A DNA stretch of 64,000 nt from Gymnogyps californianus. Its lineage: Eukaryota > Chordata > Aves > Accipitriformes > Cathartidae. The stretch covers positions 64,896,707 to 64,960,706 of the forward strand of contig NC_059473.1 in the NCBI RefSeq assembly GCF_018139145.2. Direction: 5' to 3'. How positions within the stretch are numbered: position 1 is the stretch's first letter; every line of letters begins with the position of its first letter. Shown here piece by piece: positions 12,076 to 23,830 of the stretch. The notes below the pieces were generated by a model. That model saw only the letters and a list, made by a program, of their open reading frames with translations, had not been told where the DNA came from and searched no databases. The position numbers and the translations under genes were made by a program.

Positions 12076-15000
12076 TGCTCTGAGGTCCTGAAGCTTTATT
12101 TTCAGCTGTGTTCAAGACTCCCAAGTGCCAACAAAGTCAATGGTACCTGCCTTTATATGTATTAAGACTTGTTTAATACTAAATGACAAGGACAGATCCT
12201 AGATTTCTCAAACTGGACATCTGAATTTAAGGGATGCTTTTGGACTTAAAATGATACATCCCAGTTCCTGAACCCCAATGCAGAAATAATGCTATCCACT
12301 CATCTTGTTGGCATGTTGTGAAGGTGGATTAATTCAGGATTATGAATTTTTTATATATTACAGTACCATCTAGCATTTTATAGGGAAACTGTTAACCATA
12401 TCTCCATGACGGATTATCTCCATTTCCAAGGTTAGGACCACAGGCTGGAACAAACCAAACAAAATCAAAACACTGACTAGCACTGTAGGTTATAAGGGCA
12501 GCAGCAATGGCTGTGGTTTTGCAGTTTGAGCTCTGATGTAACACAGACCTCCAAATGATTATTAACTAAACATTATCTGCTCTGTGTACTCAACAAGGTG
12601 AGGGCATGCGAAAGAAACTGTATGCAATAAAGATATTAAACAATGTATTGTGCATATGCACAAAAGAACTGAGTTACAGAGGCATGAATACTCTCTATTT
12701 CTGGGATTTCCCAACTTCCGCATAACTGCCTTTTGTAATAGTGTTTCTAGATGCCCTTGTGCATGAAATAAACCTATGCAGTACTCAAACATGAAGAACA
12801 TAAGAGTCATCGAGACGAACCTGTCTTGTCATCAGGAGACTCAGCTTAAACAGGAGAAGCTGTTTGCTTCCTTTCCCTGCTCAGTTAAGGGGGACGAAGG
12901 GGGGAGGCACAACACAAGCTGTTGCTGAGACAGCTGTGAGTTGCTCCCCACCTTCCTCCTTCCCAGGGCGGTGCAGCCCAGGCAGGAATCATGTCTGCGG
13001 GGACTCAGGGTAGCCCCTGGCCCAGCAGGCTGTCCAGAGGACTCTCCTCTCTGAACTCACGGTAACCTACAGCGATCAAACCTCACTTTGATCCACCAGT
13101 CACTTGGAAATGAAGCCAGAGGGATGGAATGACGCGGGAGGTCTCTGAAAGCAGCCATGCCAAATCTGAGAGTAAATCACCGCTGTACTGCTGTGATTGC
13201 AGCCTGTGCAGCTCCCGCAGGCTGCAGAGCCCATGCGTTGGGTGCACGTCCATGCATTGCACCTGGCCAGCTGCAGTTACCATGCAGAGCAATGCAGTGC
13301 AGTGTAGCTCCTCTACTTTTTCTCCAAGAAGGCCCCTCCAAATCCCACTTGCTCCATGCCACCTGTTATCTGGGAGGACGCAGAATCTGACAAAGAAGCA
13401 GCTGAGACTTTGATGAGGAAGATGGCTCTGCTCTTCCCCTGAGCTCCCAATGCCTCCAAACAAACACAGGCAGGAGATCAGCTCAGGGGAAACACCGTTG
13501 CAGCTGTGTCCCCCAGCCCTCACTGCTCTAGCTTGCCACTGGCATGGGTGTCACTTGGCAGGGAGGATTTCAGGTGAACGAAGCAGTTTCAAGCTGTGCT
13601 CAGGCCCTCCCTTCTCACTGGCAAATTGGAAACCTGAGTTACAGGGTTGTGTTGCAAAGGTGCTGCACATCTGAGCACTGTCCCTGGGGTATGTGCCCAC
13701 CGCTGCCCCATCCATGTCAATGGTGCAAGGGCTGGACTGTTCCAACTATCCTGCGGTCATAATCCTGAAGGATTAAATCTCTTCTATCCATAAAATTGTT
13801 TCTCCTCCTCAATTTTAACGTCATGTATGTTCAAGCTGAAGATGAAATGTTAAACACTTCATATGCCTTTCAGAAAATCAGAATTGAAAGACTGGCTGAG
13901 AAAATATGGCTTTTAAAAATAAAAAATGCTGAGTTATTTACAGTCATTCTCATTCTTGAGTTTGTATGAATGACGCTCAACTAACTCAGGCTTTCAAGTT
14001 TTTACAACTGAGAGGGTGGGTTGCGTAGATGTGATAATCATAAGACTCCAGGAATTAGGCGCTTTAATGTGTTGCCTGTGATTTCAGTGGCACATGTCCA
14101 AGAGTTTGAGAGCTGGCCTAAGTGTATTCGCTTTTAGAATTAGCAAGGGAGCCAAACCCTACAATGATAAATATGGATATATATGTTTAAACATGTTGTG
14201 AGTCACAAAAAACTCTAAAGCACAGGGAGAGCCGTTTCAAAGTCAGATGTCTTGCAGCGAACTGGGACTTTCTTCAGAAGGGAACAGAAGGTCTGAGTTT
14301 CCCTCCCCGCTGCTGTAGCTGCTCTGCCCCCTTGCATGGGCTGAGGGAAAGGAGAAGACATGGTCTGAGAGCCAGGAGTAAGAAAGCATGAGTGTGTATG
14401 TGGTGGGGGGTGTGAAGGCACGTTCACTGAGTACAACTGAAATTTCAGAGCTGTCCATCAGGAGAGGGCAGACACCCACTGCAAAAAGGCAAGGTGCAAT
14501 TCAGGCGAGTCACAGACAGGGAAGAGGAGACTTTTGTTTGGGTGGTGGAGTGCGTACAGGTCACTACCTAGGAAAGGGTAAGATTTGGAGAAGAAGGTGG
14601 AGCATAAGGGAAAGGTTTGAAGTTCCCTGTCTGGAGGGGAAGAAGTTGAAGGCAGTGCCAAAACTCCTCACCAGCTTCCCCGAAAGTCAGTGAGATTGGT
14701 GTGATTGCTCTGTGATGAGGTTGGAGAAGGAAAATGGATCTTTCACTTTCCCAAAGAAGCCAGGAAGAGACTACCAAGTTCCCTTGTTCTCATAAAAGTA
14801 GCTGCAACTAAGCAGCCTCCCTAGTGCTGCTCTGGAGTTTCTGATTACTTTTTGTGGTATGAAAATAATCTTCAGCCGAGTCAGTAACTCCTGCCTACTG
14901 ACTCCACATGCGCAAAAAGCTTTCTCATGCGCTATGTCCATGATAAGAAAGTCCTTACCGAAAGCTAAACTTTATGACAGCCAACTACAAAACTGTGCTT

Positions 15001-18000
15001 TGTCCACGCTTCTTTGACAAGACTTGCTGAAGTCAGAAGCTGTATTGGAAGGCTAAAGCATTGTGTGCACCCTGTTTGCTGTGAACCCAGTCTGAGACAT
15101 CCCTTCCTCAGGGGCATTCCTGCTCAGAGGCAGTGCGGTGGCTCTTCAGGGCACCGTGCGTCTCCCACACCGCACATGCTGTACCACTGATAGCCCCTTG
15201 GCCTTTGCCAATGCCTATTTCATCAGTGTGAATTTAAACAACTAATGCTTCAGTGATTAGTCTGAAACAGAGAGGTTTAAGCCGAACTGAGCAGCACGGA
15301 GTCTGAATCTGAATGAGAAGGGAGGGAGGAGGGTGTCTGCTGAATGGAGTTGCTCATAGGCTGGCAGCCCATGCCACAGAGAAGCCAAATGAGTGCACCA
15401 GGACTTCTGTAATCTTCAGAGAGGTCCAAGTCCTGATGCTAAGGTCTCTTGTTTCACAGAAGTAACTCAGCCAAGCAGCCGCGCTGGGATGGCGGGGATC
15501 TTGGTGACGGGTGGCAGCTGCCTTCTCGCAAGTCTGTGTCCGCCTGTGCCAGTGGTGGGGAGGGAGGTGGCGTCAGCCCCCAGGCTGCAGTCCTCAGCAG
15601 CTCGGGGAGGTCCTTTGTAAAAATCACGCTGGTAAACTAAACAGAAAATTACAGGAGAGGGTTTTCTTCTACCCTGGAGATCACTAAATCAGCTTTGCCA
15701 GAGGTGATATGTACCTTGGGCTTTTAAAAAAGCAAATAAAAGTGCAAATGACTGAAGAGCAAATGCCAGCTCCTGAACTGCAGCAGGCTGTAACCAGCGT
15801 CAAGTGCTTTCAGAGGGTGTATGGCAGGGATCCGCTCTGATGCCATGGCCCCACGAAGGTTTCCTCCCCAGGGAGGTCCCCGGGGTCTCATGGGCGCACA
15901 CCCAACCGATCCGTGTCAGATAACAAAGCGGCTACTACCCACGCAGGCACAACCTGCCTTTGGGAGCTACGTCAGACGGTGCAAGAAGCTGGAGAGCTGG
16001 TGGCCCAATGCTCCTTTGCTCCCTCCTCATAGCGACTGGGAGAAGCCATCTTTTTTTTTTTTTGAAGTGGGAAGCAAACAGTTTCCTCCCTGGCCTCTGC
16101 CAGCAACGTGCATACCTGGCCTGTGGGGCTGACGCAGTGGGGGAAGGAAACCTCACTGGCACCTCCCTGTCGAAGTGCTGCCAGAGTAGTATTTCCCATA
16201 CCTGTATTCCACAAGATGGGATTTTGGTGAGTGCAGAGGCAGGGAAGGATTCTGGGCCAGAAACCCTCTGTTTCTTCCAAACAGCCTCTCCTGTGTTGTC
16301 CTGGGTGATATCAGACTCATCACTCCACCTGCTGAGCTTTCAGTGTCTCCTGCTGTGAAGGGGAATGATGGTCTCAAACCGAATTTCCCCTGGGCACCTC
16401 CGGACGTATATTGTCCATTGAAGACTGTCTTTGCTACCTGTCAATGAACCCAGGTGAGGAGAGTTCTGGGGAACGGATGACTTAAAGCTTTCATCACATT
16501 GCAGGATTGTACAGTGCTTATTTCTTCGTGCCCACTGGATGAACACGAAATGACCTGTGCATTGGAGGCTGGTTTCATTTCCTGCTTGCCTGCAACGATT
16601 TGAAAATTTTGATGGACTTTGGAAAGCTTTACCCAGACATTTGGTATTAATGAATGCATGTAAAACGCCTTTAAGGTTGCCAACTGTGGTCAAAAACCAG
16701 CAAGAAGTCGAAGCACAGGATTAATGACATTTAGTTGTTTATTTTTGCAACAACAAGATTTTCAGGAGAAAACAAAACACTTTCTCAGTGGAAATAATTA
16801 AAACCATGAAAATGACTGCATTTCCTGTGTGACTGACATATTCCATGCGGGAGAAAATGTTTCCCAGCAACAAAAAAAAATACATTTCAGCAGTGCACAT
16901 TTTTCTTAGCAATGTACATCCTTTCCTTAATTGGAACAGGCAAAGGGAATTTCAGCTTACACATTTTTAACAATTCATCACACGAGGAAAGAGCAAAACC
17001 CTTTTTCCACTGCGCAGTGATCTAAAGGACTGCCATTTTTGGCACCTTGTTTGGAAATTCCTAAAAATTCCTAAAAAAACTCCTGATTTCAGGCAGTGGG
17101 TAACATTACTAACTGGCTGCTCGAGGCCCAGCCCTTGCCATGGGACTGCGCACCGGCAGGCGCTGCGCCACGTAGGTGACAGCACACTTCTGGTGGAAGC
17201 AAAGCAAGAAATCAGGGCCACACGCTCACTGTTCCCCTCCCTCCGTCTTTCTGAGATGCTTCCTCCAAGTTCAGGCTCGAGTTCAGCCCCTGCCAGTGAA
17301 GTAGCTGGTTGAAATGACTCTGATCACACAAAGCAGTGTACTGGATACTAATAAAGACATTTGAAATGTAGCTCTCGTACACCTCTTGTTGCTTCATACT
17401 GGGTTTTCTCCACTGATTCCAGAAAGTTATATCAAAAGCAAGGAAGGAAGAAATCAAGCCCATAAAAATTTCAGGCTGAGAAGAGAAACTGATTTGCCAC
17501 TTCCCACAAGATAATTAAATGGATAAAATTTGTACAGGCATTTTTACTAAACTTTCTGACATTCATTTATCACTGCCTTCCAATTTTATTTCAGATGGAC
17601 AAATTTCTTTCAAATGTATGGGGCTGCTCTTTCTATGATTTGTTAAAAAAAGGTACGTGTGAAATATCTGAAGCAAACAGGAAAGAACAGTGTGCAATGG
17701 CAAACCACAGACATGTTATTCAGTAACTATCACAAGTGGCCTTTCAGGTTACCCAGAAGCTTTCCTTTTATTTGATGGAAAGGCTACACTGCCAGGAAAG
17801 TAAAAATCTTAAGTAAAATTAAGTTTTTATTGCATTTTCTGAGCTCAATTCTTTTTGTATTGTGCTTTCCAACCTCCCATTCTTAACTTCAGTGTGATTT
17901 TAAGTTTTTGCCAAAACATAACTCTTAAAGTTGCTGACCCTGGCCACATTGTGCTTTTAAAGAGTACTTTTAAAGAAGATGCTAACAGAAGAGCAGCAGG

Positions 18001-18204
18001 AATAAATAGTTGTGCAGTGAGTCAGCAGGTGTTTTTCAGATCCTGGAGGGAGTTGTGAAGTGCGATGAGCTCTGGACTGTATTTATTATTCGTTCTATCA
18101 AAAGAGGTCAAGAACTTTTCTAAAAGACTTTTTTAAAGTCAGATAAAAATACATTGGTATAAATCAGTGCCTCTGAAAGAGTAAGAACAAAACACAAAAA
18201 GAAT

Positions 18205-18365
18205 GACTTAGTACGTAAACCACAGGCCTCCGAATGAAGAAACTTGTGTTCTCAGTTCTGTCATGGATTTGCTATATGACAATAGGCTATATTATTTATT
18301 TATTTACTTAGTGTTATCCATTCATTGCTGTATTTAGAGTTTATTCATTTGCAAAATGACACAAA
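18205..18365 (+). repeat. Possible MIR SINE remnant
   Basis: TTCTCAGTTCTGTCATGGAT and TTGCTATATGACAATAGG, followed after an AT-rich insertion by TTTATTCATTTGCAAAATGAC, have the order of the MIR core (CTGGCTCTGCCACTTACTAG, TGTGACCTTGG, CTCATCTGTAAAATG). Identity is low, so this is tentative. Confidence 0.4.
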
Positions 18366-21300
18366 TGGCATAGCCTAAATACTGCGTTCATGAAATTTAT
18401 CTTACATTTATGAAAAGCATCTTTGCAAAGCTGACTCCTAAATTACAGTTCATTTGCTGCACAACAGTAATAACAATTATCTCCTCTATATTCACAGTTC
18501 CTCAAGGATGGATCATTCCACTTCCTTGAGATAGCTCTCTCTGTCTTTTTCATCTAGTTTTCATTGCTCTGCAACTGGAATTTTCGCACATTTTCCCCCT
18601 TGTGTGTGAGTGTCAATGCGTCAACAGTAATGGGAAAGGCTACTCGTGCTTTTTTAGATTGGTACTTTTTTCCTGGAATAAATGGTGTGTTTTTCTTGGG
18701 GTTTTTGCTTGATTTCTTTCTTTTCTCTCCATGTCTCTTTCCTTCTCTCGTCCTCCCAGCCTTCCTCATGTTGTCCTGTGCTGGCTATCTTATGAACCTC
18801 TTCTGCAAACGGTGAACTATTAGTTCTGAGAGCAAAGCTCAGTGATCACAGATCCAGGCAACATAACTTCAGCTGATATGTCAAGAAAGTCCTCTCCATA
18901 GTTCTGCTGAAAAGCTTTATGTCCTATTTTAGAATAAATTAATTGGGAGAGTTCCACTATCCTCTTTCTGAGAGTCATAAAATCTACAGAGAAATAAGAT
19001 GACCTTCTTTACTCCAACTCTGATAAAAATGGCCTATGAAAACTGATTCAGGAAGCCCTTCAGCTCTTGATTCACTACTATTGGCTTAATGCCAACTTTC
19101 CTGTCTCTCCACAGTCCCATATTTGAGTTATTAGATTGGTGGAAATGCAGACAAATACAAATCATGACCAGAGATTTTAGAAGAAATGCCCACCTCAGCC
19201 TCACAGATTTTCCAGGCAGATTATTGAACAATTTAATGTGAATATCTTATCTTCTTTTTCTAGCTGAATCATGCCTCTAATTATAAACTGTTTGGTCAGT
19301 TTTGAAAGCAAGGAATTGGGAAAATATCAGAAAAGATGATTTCTTGCCAGCTGCACATGGACAAAACTGCCAGGGGAATCTCATGACGGTACTACACTCA
19401 TACCCCTGGCTTGTCTCCTGACCCTCTTCTGCTTTTGGCTTTTTTATCTTTTCCACTCTTCTTTCTCCCAAAGCGCGTGACCTTCTGCCCAGCCTCAAAG
19501 GGCACAGTTGTGGAACTAGGGCTCATACTCTTCGGAGCGCCATTAAGTTGTTTGCCTATCCCGGCGTTTGGATTTTTGCCTTCTGGAACATTTCCCCCCA
19601 CACCCCCGGTTTCAGCAGGACTCCCTTCCCAGGCAGCAGTGAGAGGGGCAGAGCGGGTGCAATCCTTTCCCACCTTGCAAACCCTCCGGCAGCCCCCCTG
19701 CCCCTGCTCTGACTGACACCTCTCGCTCTTGGGCACACAACGCGAGCCAAGCGGTTGTTTTAAGAGCATACACAGGCAAGGCAGTAACAGGAAAAGAACA
19801 GAGAATTGAAAAGCAGCGAAGCAAGCTCCCTTTTCTTCCTCCTTATCCCATTCATGTCTGTTGTACTGGAGTTTTGGTTGTTTGCTTGCCTGTTTATTTC
19901 TGCTGGGAAACGGAGGGGGTACAGGGCTGTGGGACCAGGACCCTGTGGCCACCAGCAAGGGTTTCAGAGTCGCTGTGTTTCATGAGATCCCTTTACAATC
20001 GCCTTGGCTGCAGAACCAGCACAGGCTGTTTGGTTTCCCTCCCTCTGTTTGCTTTCATTGGCTGGAACTGGCCTTTTTCCAGTTCCTTCTTTTTCTGGGA
20101 TGCCAGTTAACGCCAGTTAACACCAATAACGTTGATGCCTCAGCTTTTCGGCCACAATTATGAAAACAGACTCTCGCACCTGCTGAGCTGTGGCTTTTCA
20201 CTATCAATCAGCTGGCTACCGATGACACCACAAAACATCCCTCATACCAATGCCATGCCAAGCAGCAGATCTCAGGATAGAATATTTCACATTTCCACTT
20301 ACTGGGAACATTTTTCCCTAAGACCTTATCACCCTGATAACAGTGTTACTGGCATGGGGTGTAACTTAGGGAGCAGGTCGAAGCCCAGGAAGCTCCCTGG
20401 TACCTCTGCACCACCCACAGCTCAGCATGGCAAGGGTGCACTGCTCCCTGGGCAGCCCAAACACAAGTCCCCAGAATAACGATGTCTTCCTTCATTTTTT
20501 GTCTGGCCATTACGACCTGTGCTGTGTACTGGCTGCTTTACCACCCATGAAAGCTAGGTACCTCCTGAGGTTACCACAGGGGGCAAAGTTAAGCCATTGC
20601 TGTGTTGCAGCTGGCATAGACACCGTGAAATAAAGGCAGAACTAGGGAGGAACAATGGGTTATTTGGCCTTTATTTTCAGGAGAAGATTAGTCTGCTGGA
20701 TTTCTGAGTAAACAAGTAGGTAAACATTCAAAAATCAGTCTAGACTCTGGCTCCTGAGGTGAATGCAAGTAGCACTGAACTCTGGGTTTAAACACAGTTA
20801 AAAGAAATCCCACTGTTTGTCTAAAATATCTTTTTTCTTCCTGTTAAGAAAAAAGAATGAAATTCACTGTTGTATTTGCTTAACATTCATCACTTAAAAT
20901 CTGTTCATCACAAGATTTGAGAACTCGATGAAAAGTAGCCTTTTCTTTCTGTTACTTACTCCTGGGGGTAGTATGCTTCTTGTTCATGGGAAGGTGCAGT
21001 TCCTGACAAGCTTTGAAGTTCTCCCAAAGTATATAGGTGCTAGCAGCTATACATAATCGGTATATTTAGTCAGAGGACTACATTTAGAGAGGGGTTTTTG
21101 AACAGAAAGGGCTGCAGTCGCGTTACATCTCTTACTTCCATCAAAATTAGTAATATCCTATAGTTGATGAGTCCGATCCAGCTCACAGCTGAAGAAGGAC
21201 ATTCTACAAGCATGACGGGAGTGGAGACGCCTGCCCAGGCTGTCTTTGTAGAGATTTGCAGAATCAGTTTTGGGTGGAACTGGGGGAATGAGGGGGACAA

Positions 21301-22812
21301 AGAAAGGCTGCAAAAGTTCTTCACAAATGCAAGAAGGAGTGATGGACACTTCCAGTCCCACCAATGCTGTGCTGCAAGCTTGTCTCGAGACAAGCAGTCC
21401 CTATTTCAGCAAAGCAGCCTCCTCTCAGCTGGATGGCAAAAACTAATAGTAAAATTAAGTAGTCAGTTCTTGCATATCTGATTACCTAAGGACGGAACAG
21501 ATTTTCTATGTGGAACCTTCTGTAACTCCACATGTACAAACTTAATGGCTGAGAATATCTGAATAACCCCAGTGCAAAGAGAGCATGGGATGGGGAAAGT
21601 CCACCATCAGTTCAGGCTGTTCAGGATGCATTCCCTCTTAAAAACATCCCCTCTTTCTGCCAGACTTCGCCGAGAGCCTGGAGAGCCTCTCAACAATTCT
21701 CTGTGAAGCTGAACCTGCCATTCAACTGCAGACTGAACTGAACTCTCTTTTTCTCTGGGCTCCTCAGCAGGCAGTGGGGGCACTGCCTCGGGGTCAGCCC
21801 TCCCCAGGCAGCAGCTCTGGGCAGGAGGAGTGAACCTCAGAGCATCCTCCAGGGCCACAGGTCTGGGAGAACAGCTTTGCTCCCCGGCGAGCTGCTGCGG
21901 GCGTCTCAGCAGTTCTCTGACCTCTCCAGGACCATTACATATAAAGGCATTTGGGAGGTGGGAACAAGTGTGTAGCTATGGAGTTAGCTGAGTTTCCAGA
22001 GAGCAGGCACTTGCGCAGACCTGTGGGTTATATGAGGTGTGGGCTGTTAGAGGACGTCAGTTACACACCACATTATAACAGAGGAATCTTGTCATAGCTG
22101 AGTTTAATATTTTAAAATATTTCCTTTCCTTCCCCAGCCTAAACAGCCTCCCAATTTTTCCCAAAACATCAGAATAATTTCTTTAAAAGTTGACATTACT
22201 TTTTGCACATACCCCATGAGGAAACAACACCTCTCTGGATGTGGCAAGAAATTGTTAACAGCCCTGATAGTGTCCCATACTGCCTGACAGGTGGACATTT
22301 TACATGGAAAATATGTTACACGTGAGAGCAGAGCTAGGCTGACTCATTTAACTCCATGCCAAAGGCACTGCCAAAACCAAACTCCCCGCTGGAACCGGTG
22401 CCCCTGTGGCATCCCTGGCGCTCCAGCTTCAGAGGCTGACAGTGAGGCAGCTGTCAGATGGGGCAGTTACAGTGTCTTTTGTCAAATTTTCTTGTTAAGC
22501 AAACACCGATAAAAGGGTGTATCGTGCCTGCTCTAATTAAGGAAAAAAAGTTTAGGAATTCTCCTTCCTGGAAACATTGCAAAAGCTACCAACTTTCCAC
22601 CTCTGCCTTCCCTCCCACGCTATCTGCAGGCATTAGTGTATAAAACAAAAACAACCAAGACAAAACAGCAAGTAATGAAAGAGAAAAACAGCACAAACAA
22701 GAAGCCTGCATCACTGCCAAATTATACAACAGTGATTCCCACTGGGGATAGCTTGGACAACTTGCCTCACTGAGGCCAGCAGGTCTGCTGAGAGCACTCT
22801 GAGGCTCCTGCA

Positions 22813-22854
22813 CCAGGACCAGGACCGGGACCGGGACCGGGACCAGGACCAGGA
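22813..22854 (+). repeat. Hexanucleotide microsatellite (CCAGGA/CCGGGA)7
   Basis: Seven perfect-length hexamers in the symmetric order two CCAGGA, three CCGGGA, two CCAGGA. It sits about 850 bases before the SLC2A12 start codon. Confidence 0.9.
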
Positions 22855-23332
22855 CAGGGCAGGCAGCCCCTGCAGGCAGCTCGCCTGCATCCGCTGTAGC
22901 TTTCCCCGCCGCTGTGATCCAGCCTCTGGCCACTGCTTCCACCGAAGCTAGTAGGGATGGAGTGATTCCTAGCAGCTCGTAGGATCAAGCCTTTGACTCA
23001 CTATAACTGAGACAGTCTCAGTTTTCCCACAAATAATTGTCATGGGAGAGAGGGTGGCTTGCCTTTCATTTGCTTGTAAAATAGCACGTGCATCTATGCC
23101 ATGAAAAATCCTGACTCCTACTGTCGCAGCCTGCAAAGGGCTGCCATGGCTTTTTTTCCTCTCTGCTGTTTCTCCCCACAACTTGCTCACAATTTACAAG
23201 AATGAAGCGATGCCACATGTGTGTGCTCAGTACCCTAACTTTAGCTGACACAGCAAACACTTCAAATCCTCCCCTTCAGTGTGCCTTCTCTGTTAAAAAC
23301 CTGTGCGTATGAGCACCAGAGAGAGGAGGAAA

Positions 23333-23357
23333 GGGGGGGGGGGGGGGGAGAGAGAGA
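23333..23357 (+). repeat. G16 run followed by GA repeat
   Basis: Sixteen G followed by AGAGAGAGA about 340 bases before the SLC2A12 ATG. Such runs can form quadruplex or triplex DNA and are prone to length error in assembly. Confidence 0.85.
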
Positions 23358-23606
23358 CCCTTTAAGCTAATGGGTAAGGAATGTGCATTGAGCTGTGCGT
23401 GGACGTCTGATGTCTCCAACTATTTGTTAAAAGGCAAAAGCAATACTTCCGACAGACGGCCCTCCCCTCGCCTGCAATAGGCTCCCAAGAATAGCAACAG
23501 CCTGTGTCACCGCAAAGGGCAAAGCCTTCTGAAATAGCAACAAAGTTGTTCACAAACCACTTTGTGGTTTGCATTTGGTTTCAGCCAGCTTCAGCAACTT
23601 GTTGCC

Positions 23607-23663
23607 ATGAGGAGAACAACCTGCGCTCTCCACGCCGGCCAGGGAATGACCGCTGCCCTGTGA
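23607..23663 (+). other. Upstream ORF (18 codons) before SLC2A12 start
   Basis: ATG at 23607 in the context GCCATGA opens a short frame, MRRTTCALHAGQ and onward, that closes at TGA 23661-23663, 34 bases before the SLC2A12 ATG and in a different frame. If the 5' UTR includes this stretch, the uORF would be met first by scanning ribosomes and could limit GLUT12 translation. Whether it is transcribed is not shown by the sequence. Confidence 0.4.
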
Positions 23664-23697
23664 AGTGCTCCTGCCCCAAGGTGCAAAGGGGGTGGCG

Positions 23698-23830
23698 ATG
23701 GTACCTGGGCAGAGCACGGAGGACCTCGGCCAGCAGAGCCAGACGATGAGAGCAGGGGAGGATGAGGAGAGCAGCCGGGGCAGCCGCCGCAGCAGCCACC
23801 GCCACCTCCGCAAGCTCCCGGTTGCAGCAG
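23698..23830 (+). CDS. SLC2A12: SLC2A12 coding exon 1 (residues 1-44 plus first base of codon 45)
   Basis: Encodes the cytoplasmic N-terminal tail. The start was chosen because it begins MVPGQSTED, which aligns with human MVPVENTEG, and because the ATG has G at -3 and G at +4. The exon ends at CAG|GTAAAG in phase 1 and joins exon 2 to give VAAG-CGTF, matching the human ARG-CGMF junction. Visible elements: an acidic run EDEESS (21-26) and a basic stretch with RRSS (30-33), which fits a PKA-type site. The human N-tail dileucine is absent. The tail is 44 residues, about ten longer than in human. Identification rests on the start peptide, the junction phase and the position 7.7 kb before exon 2. 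Confidence 0.9.

Larger units (their letters stand above)
9683..23332. other. Intergenic DNA upstream of SLC2A12
   Basis: Holds the CR1 tail at 11905, two doubtful MIR remnants and the hexamer repeat at 22813. GC is higher around 12.9-13.7, 15.4-16.2 and 19.4-19.9 kb, which explains the longer chance frames there. No exon with family resemblance was found. Confidence 0.55.
23333..23697 (+). promoter_or_regulatory. SLC2A12: Probable SLC2A12 promoter / 5' UTR region
   Basis: This stretch lies directly before the SLC2A12 start codon and becomes GC-richer toward it. It opens with a 16-base G run followed by GA repeats (23333-23357). No clear TATA box is visible and the transcription start cannot be placed from sequence alone. 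Moderate GC with scattered CpG continues through exon 1 to about 23960, as expected for a housekeeping-like promoter. The call is based on position. Confidence 0.4.

Noticed and set aside
19398..19958. A 186-codon minus-strand frame
   Set aside because: It lies in a GC-richer stretch with overlapping open frames on the other strand, no recognisable domain and no clear start or splice context.
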